A DNA stretch of 38,966 nt from Erythrobacter donghaensis (lineage in GTDB: Bacteria > Pseudomonadota > Alphaproteobacteria > Sphingomonadales > Sphingomonadaceae). Positions 17,542 through 25,526 of the stretch are shown here, one piece after another. Location of the stretch: contig NZ_LSJS01000272.1 of NCBI RefSeq assembly GCF_001557325.1, forward strand, positions 1-38,966. Reading direction: 5' to 3'. The number at the start of each line of letters is the position of its first letter. The first letter of the stretch is position 1. The notes beneath the pieces were generated by a model. The model was not told the origin of the DNA, made no database searches, and saw only the letters and a list, made by a program, of their open reading frames with translations. A program made the translations under genes and the position numbers.

Positions 17542-17931
17542 TTAGAGTCGAAAATCGCCCAACCGGGACCGTCCCTCCAATCGGCGCGCGAGTGCCTCGA
17601 CAAATCCCTCATAGCGCTCCTTGCCCTGCGCTTGCGCTGCGGCAAGGCCACTATCCGGCAGTGGCGGATTGGCTGTAAGCCAGAACCGTACGAACAAGGC
17701 CAGGGCCTCGGTGGTGATCTCGGTCTGCTGATCGAGTTGTCCAAGCCGCCGGTCGATGCGGTCAAGGCGGCGGCTGAGCGCTGCTTCGAGCTGCTCAGGA
17801 TTGTCGGGCGACATGAATGACCGCAGAGCGGCCTCCACCACATCGGGCTGGCCGACGCGCCTGCGCATTGCGAATTCGGCAAGTTGGTCGATCACATCGG
17901 GTGGCAGCCGGAAAGTGCGCTTCAGCTTCAC
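17542..17931 (-). CDS. Ribbon-helix-helix (CopG family) protein of the transfer operon
   Basis: The 129-residue protein opens with MKLKRTFRLPPDVIDQLAEF followed by VGQPDVVEAALRSFMS, a ribbon-helix-helix DNA-binding fold. A coiled-coil-like LEAALSRRLDRIDRRLGQLD and a hydrophobic FVRFWLT segment follow. It starts inside the end of traG (ATGA overlap, 17928-17931), so it is translated with it. A CopG-type gene directly behind traG is a common arrangement in alphaproteobacterial elements, normally followed by trbB and the mating-pore operon. Here the next gene is the convergent restriction-modification enzyme. Likely role: transfer-gene regulation or relaxosome accessory function. Confidence 0.8.
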   Translation of the reverse strand: MKLKRTFRLPPDVIDQLAEFAMRRRVGQPDVVEAALRSFMSPDNPEQLEAALSRRLDRIDRRLGQLDQQTEITTEALALFVRFWLTANPPLPDSGLAAAQAQGKERYEGFVEALARRLEGRSRLGDFRL

Positions 17932-19916
17932 AGTTCGATCCCGTCTCCAAGGTCGAGCGAGGCCTGCCGTGCGCCGCGTTCCATCGTGCGCCGGATCCGC
18001 TCGTTGTCAGCGGCTGATTGGTCAGCGTCTGCGGCGTCAGATTCGGCAAAGTCGAATTCCGCTGCAGGAGATTTGGGTCGCGCAACCACTTCGACATGTT
18101 CGGGTAGGTGAGGTTCGCGCCGCAAGCCACCATTGGCAGGATCGATCCTGCAGCCGCCGTCTTCTGATGATTTGGGGTCTGGCTCAATCGGGGGCAGAGC
18201 GCTCCAGTCATCGGTGGCACGCGCTTCGGCGGGCTGGCCGCAGCCCTCGGGGGCGGGCAGTACACGGGACTGCAGCCGTCGGTCGGCATAGTAACGCGCC
18301 TTCTTCGCCTTGATCGGCGGCGCCCCTGACAAGAGTACAACCTCGTCGGTCTGCGGCAATTGCAGAATCTCGCCCGGCGTGAGGAGAGCGCGTGCCGTTT
18401 CGGAGCGCGAGATCATCAAGTGGCCAAGCCAGGGTGACAGCCGGTGCCCGGCATAATTCTTCATCGACCGCTGTTCGGTGGTTGTGCCCAGCGCTTCGGA
18501 GACCCGCTTGGCCGTGCGCTCATCGTTGGTCGCAAAGGCAACGCGAACATGGCAATTGTCGAGGATGGCGTTGTTCTGCCCGTAGGCGCGCTCAATCTGG
18601 TTCAGGGACTGTGCAATCAGGAAAGCTTTGAGGCCGTAGCCCGCCATGAAGGCGAGGGCGCTTTCGAAGAAATCGAGCCGGCCGAGGGCAGGGAACTCAT
18701 CCAGCATGAGCAGAACGCGCTGGCGCTTGGTCGCAGGATCGAATTCTTCGGTGAGGCGGCGGCCGATCTGGTTGAGGATCAGGCGGATCAGTGGCTTGGT
18801 CCGGCTGATGTCGGACGGCGGCACGACCAGATAGAGCGACGTCGGTCGGCCGCTGACGAGATCGGCGATCCGCCAATCCGAATGGCTGGTGACCTTGGCG
18901 ATGACCGGATCGCGATAGAGGCCCAGAAAGGACATTGCGGTCGACAGCACGCCGGATCTCTCGTTGTCAGACTTGTTGAGCAACTCGCGCGCGGCGCTGG
19001 CAACGACCGGGTGCGGGCCCGCTTCGCCGAGATGCGTGGTGTCCATCATCGCATAGAGCGTGTTCTCAATGGTTTCTTCGGGATTGGAGAGGAAAGCCGC
19101 GACGCCAGCGAGCGACTTGTCGGCACCGGCGTAAAGCACATGAAGGATAGCGCCAACCAGCAGGGCGTGGCTGGTCTTTTCCCAGTGGTTGCGCTTCTCG
19201 AGACTGCCCTCCGGGTCGACTAAGATATCAGCGATGTTCTGCACGTCGCGCACCTCATTGAGGCCGCGGCGCACTTCAAGTAGCGGGTTGTAAGCGGACG
19301 ACTCAAGACTGGTGGGATCGAAACGCAGGGTGCGGCTGAACGTGCTGCGAAAACCGGCAGTGACATCCCAGTTCTCGCCCTTGATATCATGCACGATCGC
19401 CGAGCCCGACCAGGTCAGCAGGGTCGGGATCACTAGGCCGACGCCTTTGCCAGAGCGTGTTGGAGCAAAGCACAGGACATGTTCAGCCCCGTCATGGCGA
19501 AGGTAGTTGTTCTGAAATTGTCCGAGCACCACCCCGGTGTCGGCCAATAATCCGGCCTTGCGGATGTCATCGCGGGTGGCCCACCGGGCAGTGCCATAAG
19601 TGTTGGCATTGCGGTTCTCGCGGCCGCGCCAAACGGACATCGCGATGGCAACCACAATTGCAGCGAACCCGCCCGAGGTGGCGATCATCCCCCCGGTATC
19701 GAAAATCTTTGGAGCGTATGCGTCGAACGAGAACCACCACCAGAACAGGTCATAGGGGCGATAGACCGGATGGCCGAACATGTGGAACCAAGGCACGCCG
19801 AGCTCTGGCTGGAAGCCAAGCGCCGAGGCTGTCCATTGGGTTGCGGACCAGACGCCCGCAACAATGATGATCAGCACCGCGAGGATTTGACCCCAAAGGA
19901 TTTTGGAAGCTGACAT
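17928..19916 (-). CDS. traG: Conjugal transfer coupling protein TraG (VirD4-like)
   Basis: The 662-residue type IV coupling protein links the relaxase-DNA complex to the secretion channel at the inner membrane. N-terminal hydrophobic segments (ILAVLIIIVAGVW; FAAIVVAIAMSVW) anchor it. Walker A is APTRSGKGVG (about residues 152-161) and Walker B is VLLMLDEFPALG. The TraG-type GTARWATRDDI and LRHDGAEHVL motifs are present. ATG 19916 (MSASKILWG) is preferred over 19931 because GGAG lies eight bases before it. The last third is low-complexity and acidic, as is usual. It overlaps the RHH gene by four bases. Confidence 0.95.
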   Translation of the reverse strand: MSASKILWGQILAVLIIIVAGVWSATQWTASALGFQPELGVPWFHMFGHPVYRPYDLFWWWFSFDAYAPKIFDTGGMIATSGGFAAIVVAIAMSVWRGRENRNANTYGTARWATRDDIRKAGLLADTGVVLGQFQNNYLRHDGAEHVLCFAPTRSGKGVGLVIPTLLTWSGSAIVHDIKGENWDVTAGFRSTFSRTLRFDPTSLESSAYNPLLEVRRGLNEVRDVQNIADILVDPEGSLEKRNHWEKTSHALLVGAILHVLYAGADKSLAGVAAFLSNPEETIENTLYAMMDTTHLGEAGPHPVVASAARELLNKSDNERSGVLSTAMSFLGLYRDPVIAKVTSHSDWRIADLVSGRPTSLYLVVPPSDISRTKPLIRLILNQIGRRLTEEFDPATKRQRVLLMLDEFPALGRLDFFESALAFMAGYGLKAFLIAQSLNQIERAYGQNNAILDNCHVRVAFATNDERTAKRVSEALGTTTEQRSMKNYAGHRLSPWLGHLMISRSETARALLTPGEILQLPQTDEVVLLSGAPPIKAKKARYYADRRLQSRVLPAPEGCGQPAEARATDDWSALPPIEPDPKSSEDGGCRIDPANGGLRREPHLPEHVEVVARPKSPAAEFDFAESDAADADQSAADNERIRRTMERGARQASLDLGDGIEL

Positions 19917-19995
19917 TGCGAAACTCCGCATCGTTCACGCTTACGTCGGTGAGCTTCGGAGAAGTTGGCAAGCGGGGAGTTGAGTTGTGCAGGCC

Positions 19996-20025
19996 TTGGC
20001 GCAGAAACGGACAGGTTGGCGCAGA
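19996..20025 (-). repeat. Tandem 10-mer (TCTGCGCCAA) upstream of traG
   Basis: TTGGCGCAGA (plus strand) occurs at 19996-20005 and 20016-20025, two helical turns apart, directly behind the RES gene stop and about 80-110 bp upstream of the traG start. A third exact copy lies at 29016-29025, next to the DUF736 leader. The spacing suggests a dimeric regulator site for traG, but it may be coincidental. Confidence 0.35.
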
Positions 20026-20028
20026 TTG

Positions 20029-20730
20029 CTAGATCGGTTCCCACGTATAGTCCGGCGTGCCCGACCAAGTCAGCCGAACCATCGCGCCTTGCACCACCGA
20101 CTGCACAACGTTGGGCCAGAGCGCAGCAATGCAGGTGCCGCCTGCGTGGCGGACCGAGGGGTAGATGATGCCGTTGTGGCCCTCGACGCGTGCCTGCGCG
20201 GCAAGGATATTGCCAGCAGCATAACCGGTCGCGGGGTCGGCATCGAGCGCGGGATGATCCGCTTCCTCGCGCAGGTCAACGAACACGCCAGCCATGCTCG
20301 CCAGCATTTCGCCATATTCGACGACCGCGTTGAAGTCGCCTGCGTCAGCGAGTGCCTTAGTCAGGTGATGCCCGACTTCCGCAATGCAGGTTTCGACCGC
20401 GAGGGCTGCGTACCATGCGCCGCGGTCTGCAGGGTTGAAGCGCATCGGCTCGCGCGGTTTGGCATAGGCGAAGCTGGCATTGATGAAGCGCGCATGCGGC
20501 ACGCCATGAACCAGTTCTTCGGGGCTGAGCGCACCGAGCCCGCGTTCCTCGGCAATCAACCGCCCGCTGGTCGCGCCCTCAATCTCGGCGAGTAGCGCCA
20601 ACTCTTCGGAATCGTCGACCAGCGGTGCGAGCACGGCTTCGCGCAGCCGCGCGCTCGCGACCAGCCTGATGGTGCGCGGGAACGCCTCACGCACCAGCGG
20701 CAGCGCGTAGTGCGGTTCAGAGCCCGCCAC
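20029..20730 (-). CDS. RES domain toxin (NAD+-degrading)
   Basis: The 233-residue protein has the RES-domain pattern: an N-terminal Arg-rich strand (PRTIRLVASARLREAV), then ARFINASFAY, RGAWYAALAVETCIAEVGHHL (the conserved Glu and His) and the C-terminal NGIIYPSVRHAGGTCIAALWP with the conserved Ser. RES toxins such as MbcT and ParT degrade or transfer ADP-ribose from NAD+. The start is GTG 20730, inside the end of the antitoxin gene (14-bp overlap), the standard order antitoxin then toxin. The pair sits between relaxase and traG, so it probably stabilises the element. It is somewhat longer than the shortest RES toxins, with an extra N-terminal ~60 residues. Confidence 0.85.
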   Translation of the reverse strand: MAGSEPHYALPLVREAFPRTIRLVASARLREAVLAPLVDDSEELALLAEIEGATSGRLIAEERGLGALSPEELVHGVPHARFINASFAYAKPREPMRFNPADRGAWYAALAVETCIAEVGHHLTKALADAGDFNAVVEYGEMLASMAGVFVDLREEADHPALDADPATGYAAGNILAAQARVEGHNGIIYPSVRHAGGTCIAALWPNVVQSVVQGAMVRLTWSGTPDYTWEPI

Positions 20731-21154
20731 GCAGCGCGTCGATATACTGCCGGGTCTCGAGCATGCGGGGAATGCCGCCTTCGATCATCGCCTCGACTGG
20801 CGACTTTGCGCCGAACACTGGCGCCCGGTTGGGTAGACGCGGCCAGCGGTCGGCCATCGCGTCGGCAAACAGCAGATGCAGCCCCTTGAACACACCGATC
20901 AAGGCAGAGGCACGGGTCAGCTGGTCTTGGCTCAGGGTGCCATCCCATTTGCCCGCTTTGATCCGGTCCCATGTGCTCTCGGATACGCCGAGCAGTGCGG
21001 CACCTTCGGCATTGCTGCCACCCCAGGCATCGACGAGCCGCAACACGGCCTTGACGGCCGCGCCGGTCAGTCGCTTGCGGTCGCCGTCGCTCGAAAAGGT
21101 CTGCAGGCCTGCTGCTGCCGGGGCCGCATGATGGGTGATTGCTGCGCTTGCCAT
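20717..21154 (-). CDS. Xre/MbcA/ParS-type antitoxin (DUF2384)
   Basis: The 145-residue protein is the antitoxin partner of the RES toxin. The HTH part contains LLGVSESTWDRIKAGKWDG, and the C-terminal toxin-binding DUF2384 part contains AMIEGGIPRMLETRQYIDAL. ATG 21154 is chosen for the AGGAG located eight bases upstream; a further in-frame ATG at 21184 lacks one. Antitoxins of this family repress their own operon through the HTH and insert their C-terminus into the toxin active site. The gene follows the relaxase gene by about 80 bp. Confidence 0.86.
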   Translation of the reverse strand: MASAAITHHAAPAAAGLQTFSSDGDRKRLTGAAVKAVLRLVDAWGGSNAEGAALLGVSESTWDRIKAGKWDGTLSQDQLTRASALIGVFKGLHLLFADAMADRWPRLPNRAPVFGAKSPVEAMIEGGIPRMLETRQYIDALRGGL

Positions 21155-21233
21155 GATCGTTTCTCCTGACGCGAATATACGCATCAGATGGTGCGATTGT
21201 CAAGATTGGGCCGATACTGCTCAGCCTGCCACA

Positions 21234-22979
21234 TCATATCTCGATCGACCTGCTTCGGCCCAGTGTCCATTCGATGCCACCACCAGACCGAGGCTGGCCG
21301 CTCACATATTGCCCGAGATGCCGATCGAGTTGCTTTGACCAAGGGACCAGCGAAAACCCAAGGCCATCGTCGATCATCGCAAAGCGGCCCGAAGCGAGTT
21401 GGATGCGTTGGCGATAGACGCCTGACATCTCACCGGATGATCGGCTTTGGCGGTGTGGCAAGCCATGTTCACGCGAAAGTGCTGCACCAGCGTCGGCAAG
21501 GTCGCGCTCGCGCAAGGTGCCAAGCAGATTGCGGGACAGGGCGAAGCGGTCACCGCGCCGCTGGGCAAGACCCTCGCTTTCCAGATAATCGAGCCGGCGC
21601 GTTTTCGCTGCTTCGACTTCGCTGCCAAAGCCTGGACCGAGCGGCAGCGGCTCCGATGCAATCAATTGCTTGTCGAGCCAGGTGGCTCCGCGGCTGCGCT
21701 CCTGGCTAGCAAGATCGCAGTCGGAATGTGTCAGGAGCGAGGATTGCTCGCGGCCGCGCCGGTCAGTCCAGGAGCGGAGCTCGACAATTGCACCCGTGGC
21801 AGCATCACCGGTCATGTCGATGTCGGAGAATTTGCAATGATGGACCCGGCCATCCACGCCGTCGACTACGGCATAGGCCTGACCGGTCAACTCATTGTGC
21901 AGGCCACGCTCGACTAGTCGCCCGATGACAGGCTCGCTCGCCCTTTCATCATGAACGGCAAATCGACCCGCTTCAGCAGCAAGGCCGTGCCCGGTCATGG
22001 CGCGGTGCATCGTCTTGATGATATCACCTCTGGTGCCAAGCTCCCGCAAGGTCTGCTCGAGTGCTGGCTTTATCCGCCAGCAGCCAGGCGCAATTTTCTC
22101 TGCCAGGCCCATGCGTTCGAGTTTTGTGGCGCGGCCGATGAGATGCTGGTTGGCCGGGTTGGCGATCCGCTGCGGATCGGGGCGCAGATCAACCACGCCG
22201 CCGAGGCCGTCGCCAAGCGTTTGCAGCTGGCGATCAAGACCGGTCCAGCGATCGGCCTGCACCTCGCGGGCCAAGCTTCGATCAATGTCCTGCTCGGTCC
22301 GTGCGCCCAATTCCATGGTCACCAGCTGCGCGGCGCGAGCCCGCATGCCCTCGCTGATGTAGCTGCGGTCGATAACCAGGTCGCGGTCGTCGTCGGCCTT
22401 GCCGCGTACCAGAATGTGGATGTGGGGATTGTCGGTGTTCCAATGGTCAACGGCGACCCAGTCGAGACCTGTGCCAAGATCCTTTTCCATCCGGGTCAGC
22501 AGGTCGCGGGTGAAGCTTCGCACATCGGCCAGTTCGGCCGTGTCTTCGGGCGAGACAATGAAGCGGAAATGGTGGCGGTCATCGGCGCAGCGCTCGGCGA
22601 AGGCTCCGCCGTCGACGGTTTCGTCGCCGCTGCCGAACAGCGCCGCATCCTTCCCGTCGCGGGTCACGCCATCGCGCTTGAGATAGGTCAAGTGCTTTGC
22701 CAGCGGCGCGGCAGTGAAGCGCGCCCCGCGATGCCGCACGATCCTTGCCTTGACGATCACACGGCGCTGACTTGCGCGGGAGCTTGCCTGCAGGCTTGCG
22801 ATGCGGCCTCGGGCAAGGCGACCTGTGCTGCGCCGCGATGCGGAACCACCCGCCCGGCCGCCGCAGCCTGACCGGTTGGCAAGTGCCCGCAGTTGGGCTT
22901 TGAGTGTGCGCGCTTTGCCTTGGCCAGAACTGCGATCTCGGATGCGCCCAGGCCTGATTTCCAGATCGTCATCACTCAT
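21234..22979 (-). CDS. Relaxase/mobilisation nuclease (VirD2-like, DUF3363)
   Basis: The 581-residue relaxase nicks the transfer origin and stays attached to the 5' end of the transferred strand. The three-histidine metal site is DHWNTDNPHIHILVRG (H179, H186, H188). A candidate nucleophile is Y99 in KHLTYLKRDG, with the motif HFRFIVSPED between them. The remainder is the DUF3363 region typical of alphaproteobacterial elements. ATG 22979 (MSDDDLEIRPGRIRDR) matches the usual N-terminus. The frame is open to 23090, but that part lies in a repeat-rich intergenic stretch and is unlikely to be coding. It is followed by the Xre/RES pair and traG. Confidence 0.92.
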   Translation of the reverse strand: MSDDDLEIRPGRIRDRSSGQGKARTLKAQLRALANRSGCGGRAGGSASRRSTGRLARGRIASLQASSRASQRRVIVKARIVRHRGARFTAAPLAKHLTYLKRDGVTRDGKDAALFGSGDETVDGGAFAERCADDRHHFRFIVSPEDTAELADVRSFTRDLLTRMEKDLGTGLDWVAVDHWNTDNPHIHILVRGKADDDRDLVIDRSYISEGMRARAAQLVTMELGARTEQDIDRSLAREVQADRWTGLDRQLQTLGDGLGGVVDLRPDPQRIANPANQHLIGRATKLERMGLAEKIAPGCWRIKPALEQTLRELGTRGDIIKTMHRAMTGHGLAAEAGRFAVHDERASEPVIGRLVERGLHNELTGQAYAVVDGVDGRVHHCKFSDIDMTGDAATGAIVELRSWTDRRGREQSSLLTHSDCDLASQERSRGATWLDKQLIASEPLPLGPGFGSEVEAAKTRRLDYLESEGLAQRRGDRFALSRNLLGTLRERDLADAGAALSREHGLPHRQSRSSGEMSGVYRQRIQLASGRFAMIDDGLGFSLVPWSKQLDRHLGQYVSGQPRSGGGIEWTLGRSRSIEI

Positions 22980-23226
22980 GAGGTCAAGCGATGCGATACA
23001 GCGGCTGGCTCGTTGAACGGCGGAATTGCGACAATTATCGAGACTGGAGCCAGCCATGGGGCAGGGCGGCTGGCTGTGAAAATCCCGCAATTCTGCGGCC
23101 CCACACCTCGGCGGCTGGCTCCGCTTTCATCTTGCCATCCTCCTGACCCATCCTTTCCTGCAACCCCGCTTCCGCACAATATTGCGCTAGTCCACGCCAT
23201 GACGCGCCAGAAAGGGAGGTGGCCCG
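22980..23226. other. Candidate oriT: nested inverted and direct repeats upstream of relaxase
   Basis: This 247-bp gap between lytic transglycosylase and relaxase holds nested repeats. An 11-bp inverted repeat with one mismatch, GCGGAATTGCG (23020-23030) and CGCAATTCTGC (23086-23096), encloses a perfect 8-bp one, AGCCAGCC (23048-23055) and GGCTGGCT (23068-23075). GCGGCTGGCT recurs in direct orientation at 23001, 23066 and 23111. Repeats directly upstream of a relaxase gene are the usual signature of a transfer origin. No exact IncP-type nick motif (YATCCTG) was found; CATCCT variants occur near 23135-23153. The relaxase promoter probably also lies here. Confidence 0.5.
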
Positions 23227-23928
23227 TCACTGGTCGCGGTTCCCCGAGACAGGGACGAACAGCCCGCCATGCGGACGCAGCGAAGCAGGTGGCGCAGCCG
23301 CCGTTTCTTCGCTCATGTCCGCGTTCGGCGGTGCCTCGGTCGCGGCAGTTCGCGCCGTGAACAGCCCGCTTTGCGTCCACGCAATGCGCACTTGCGGCAC
23401 AGGCGACATGCTGGCGACGACAGTGGCCGTGTTGTCCGATTGCAGCATCGGTGCGATCTTTGCGACATAAGCGCGGGTTTCTGCGGGAAGCGGGCGACCG
23501 CGATCGCGCCACTCCTGATAGCGCCCGGGTCCTGCATTATAGGCGGCGAGCATGCCATAAGCACCGTAACTGTCATACATTTCGCGAAGATAGCTGGTCC
23601 CAGCCAAGATGTTGTCGCGCGGGTCGAACGGGTCGCTGCCGAGACCGAACCGGGCGCGCTGACGCGCCCAGGTTCCAGGCATGAGCTGCATCAGACCCAT
23701 CGCTCCGGCCGACGACACCGCGCCGATCCGGCCAGCGCTCTCGGCCCGCATGACCGCATAGATCCATTGTTCCGGGATGCCGAAACGCAGCGATGCCTCA
23801 GCAACGTACGCTGCAATGTCGACGGTGCGCGGCGCTGTCGGGTCGGCAGCGTCCTGCCCAAAGGCAGGCGCGGCACCGAACAAAGCGAGCGCAGCCAATG
23901 CGGCGAAGCTGAGGCGGCGGAGCTGCAT
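23227..23928 (-). CDS. VirB1-like lytic transglycosylase
   Basis: The 233-residue exported muramidase opens local gaps in peptidoglycan for the transfer apparatus. A signal peptide is visible (MQLRRLSFAALAALALFGAAPAFGQ, cleavage after about residue 24). The SLT catalytic motif is YAVMRAESAGR with E63, followed by SSAGAMGLMQLMPGTW and ILAGTSYLREM, then AAYNAGPGRYQEW. The C-terminal tail after residue 180 is Pro/Ala-rich and variable. It begins four bases after the DUF736 stop, so both are in one transcript. Confidence 0.93.
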   Translation of the reverse strand: MQLRRLSFAALAALALFGAAPAFGQDAADPTAPRTVDIAAYVAEASLRFGIPEQWIYAVMRAESAGRIGAVSSAGAMGLMQLMPGTWARQRARFGLGSDPFDPRDNILAGTSYLREMYDSYGAYGMLAAYNAGPGRYQEWRDRGRPLPAETRAYVAKIAPMLQSDNTATVVASMSPVPQVRIAWTQSGLFTARTAATEAPPNADMSEETAAAPPASLRPHGGLFVPVSGNRDQ

Positions 23929-23931
23929 GGC

Positions 23932-24261
23932 TCAGCTGGCCTTTTCGCGCCGCGCGGGACGCGACCAAACCAGAACATGGCCGTTGTCATCGCCCTTGAA
24001 AAGGTTGGCCCGCAGCGGCTGCAAAAACGCAGGATCATCGATCTGCAAGCTGACATAGTCGCCTGCCTTCTCCCCGACATGCTTCCAGCCTGCGCCGATT
24101 TCGCGAGCGTCCGCATCTTCGCCAGCAACCACACGGAAGTCCGGAGCGTTCTCACTGTCCGATGGGTCTGCCGGGACGAGTGACAGCTCAATGCTCAGCG
24201 ACAGCGTCCGCAGTTGACCGCTGTAGCCGCCGCCGGCGGCACGAAAAGTTCCGATACGCAT
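23932..24261 (-). CDS. DUF736 domain protein (first copy)
   Basis: The 109-residue protein starts at ATG 24261 (MRIGTFRAAGGGYSGQL), with AAGGAG about ten bases upstream. The family pattern IGTF...G.Y.G.L, SDSENAPDFRV, IGAGWKHV and YVSLQIDDP is complete. DUF736 proteins are small, widespread in alphaproteobacterial plasmids and conjugative elements, and of unknown function. It lies between traF and the lytic transglycosylase with gaps of a few bases. A second, clearly diverged copy is at 28526-28846. Confidence 0.88.
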   Translation of the reverse strand: MRIGTFRAAGGGYSGQLRTLSLSIELSLVPADPSDSENAPDFRVVAGEDADAREIGAGWKHVGEKAGDYVSLQIDDPAFLQPLRANLFKGDDNGHVLVWSRPARREKAS

Positions 24262-24265
24262 GGGT

Positions 24266-24844
24266 TCAATCTCCTTGGGTTGAAGGTAGGGAAGTCTCGT
24301 TGGCGCGCGGGTCGGCGAACCAGACATGGTCGCCATTGCCCGCTTCATCGGTCCAGACTGGGGCCGCGCGACCAATGACGTGTGTCAGACGCAGCACGCC
24401 GAAATAGCGCCCATCGAAACTGTCGGGCGCTGCCGGGTTCATCACGAATAGCTCGCCGGTGCGCAGCACATGGCAGCCGGCCCAGGTCGGCAGTGCGCGC
24501 CCCAGACGGTCCCGCGGACGCGCCGCGCCGACATATTTGCCGTCAATCGAAATGCTCAATGCATCTCGGCAGACGCGCTGGCCGCGTACAGCCGCGATGC
24601 GCTTCAGCAGCGGGACGCCTGTCGGGAGGTAACGCCGCTCTGCGAGCAGTCGGCGCATTTCGGGCGGCGGTTCAATGGCGACCCGCTCGCCAACATGCAG
24701 GCTCGCCTTGCCACGGATGGCGTAGAGCCCGGTGGGGACCGAGGCGGTCGCATTCCACACGGCGAAGCGCGCGACGGGCACGGCCAAGGTCGAGAGCGTT
24801 GCGCAACCGACGATGGCTGCAAATATCATGCTGCGCCGCTTCAT
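24266..24844 (-). CDS. traF: TraF-type S26 signal peptidase
   Basis: The 192-residue membrane-bound serine protease matures pilin or other transfer substrates in conjugation systems. The N-terminal membrane segment is IFAAIVGCATLSTLAVPV. The catalytic Ser is S35 in ASVPTGLY and the general base Lys is K81 in LLKRIAAVRG. The later VMNPAAPDSFDGRYFG matches the S26C box. Its ATG overlaps the DUF2840 stop (ATGA, 24841-24844), and its stop is four bases before the DUF736 start. No mating-pore pilin gene is present in the window. Confidence 0.92.
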   Translation of the reverse strand: MKRRSMIFAAIVGCATLSTLAVPVARFAVWNATASVPTGLYAIRGKASLHVGERVAIEPPPEMRRLLAERRYLPTGVPLLKRIAAVRGQRVCRDALSISIDGKYVGAARPRDRLGRALPTWAGCHVLRTGELFVMNPAAPDSFDGRYFGVLRLTHVIGRAAPVWTDEAGNGDHVWFADPRANETSLPSTQGD

Positions 24845-25314
24845 GGCAAAAGTGCCTTGCGCTGGAGCCAGGCTTGTTGCCGCGCGGGCGTGTATTCACG
24901 CGGTGTAAGTCGGCCCGCCATCCTGTTGTGGATGTGTCGCCAATGTTCCGGAGCAACACCGCAGGGGTCTATGCCTGACGCTTCGATGGCATCGATAAGG
25001 CGGAAGACTTGCGCGACCTTGGGCCAGCCATGGACCGAAAGCAGCAGTTCTCCGCCGGGGTCGACCTGCGGCACGGTTGCGCAATGCTCGCCTAGGCCGA
25101 CAGCTTGTACGATGTCCAAGGTTGAACGGACGGTGCCATAATCGTTGGACGCCCAGCGGACCAAAGCGAACACCTGGCCCGCCATATAGCTTTCGATCCG
25201 CTCGCTACGGCTGCGGATCCGTTCGGCAACGGGGTTACCGAATTTGATCCAGTCCTCATGCTGGCCCTCGCGCCAGACCAGCGTCACATGGGTCAGCTGC
25301 GGGTCATCACCCAT
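24841..25314 (-). CDS. DUF2840 domain protein
   Basis: The 157-residue protein starts at ATG 25314 (MGDDPQLTHVTLVWREG). The family landmarks WIKFGNPVAERI, YGTVRSTLDIVQA, VLLSVHGWPKVAQVFRLIDAI and RMAGRLTPREYTPARQQAWL are present. Its function is unknown; it is consistently found between replication and transfer genes in this element type. The frame extends upstream to 25530, but that part is the iteron region and is not coding. Overlaps traF by four bases. Confidence 0.88.
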   Translation of the reverse strand: MGDDPQLTHVTLVWREGQHEDWIKFGNPVAERIRSRSERIESYMAGQVFALVRWASNDYGTVRSTLDIVQAVGLGEHCATVPQVDPGGELLLSVHGWPKVAQVFRLIDAIEASGIDPCGVAPEHWRHIHNRMAGRLTPREYTPARQQAWLQRKALLP

Positions 25315-25378
25315 CCTCGTACCGGCAGGCCTTTCGGGGTCCGCCCCGCTTTTTGTCCACAGGCTCGCAGCCGTTAGC

Positions 25379-25397
25379 AAGAATCCGAAGGATTCTT
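25379..25397 (-). terminator. 8-bp perfect hairpin in the repA-DUF2840 gap
   Basis: AAGAATCC (25379-25386) and GGATTCTT (25390-25397) form a perfect stem with a GAA loop (TTC on the transcribed strand). It lies about 130 nt downstream of the repA stop. Only a short T stretch follows, so it may attenuate rather than fully stop transcription from repA into the transfer genes. Confidence 0.35.
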
Positions 25398-25455
25398 TGT
25401 TAGGATAGTTAAGGGCGCAAATTGCTGATGTTTTTCGGCGCTTTGGACGACGTTT

Positions 25456-25519
25456 CGGTTCCCGATAGTCCGAACTTCCGGTTCCTGATGGTCCGAGCGG
25501 GGCGGTTCCTGATAGTCCG
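25456..25519. repeat. Three direct repeats (iterons), 17 bp each
   Basis: CGGTTCCCGATAGTCCG (25456-25472), CGGTTCCTGATGGTCCG (25479-25495) and CGGTTCCTGATAGTCCG (25503-25519) differ at one or two positions and repeat every 23-24 bp, about two helical turns. They begin eight bases from the repA stop codon. The natural ligand would be the adjacent RepA protein. Possible roles are origin recognition, copy control and repression of downstream transcription. Confidence 0.75.
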
Positions 25520-25526
25520 TGCTGCA

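Noticed and set aside
21951..22871. 306-codon plus-strand ORF
   Set aside because: Antisense to the relaxase gene, whose three-histidine motif is clear on the minus strand.
22980..23090. Upstream extension of the relaxase frame to 23090
   Set aside because: Covers repeat-rich non-coding DNA; family-like N-terminus begins at 22979.
23135..23160. IncP-type nick site
   Set aside because: Only CATCCT variants without the following G; not close enough to YATCCTG to be called.
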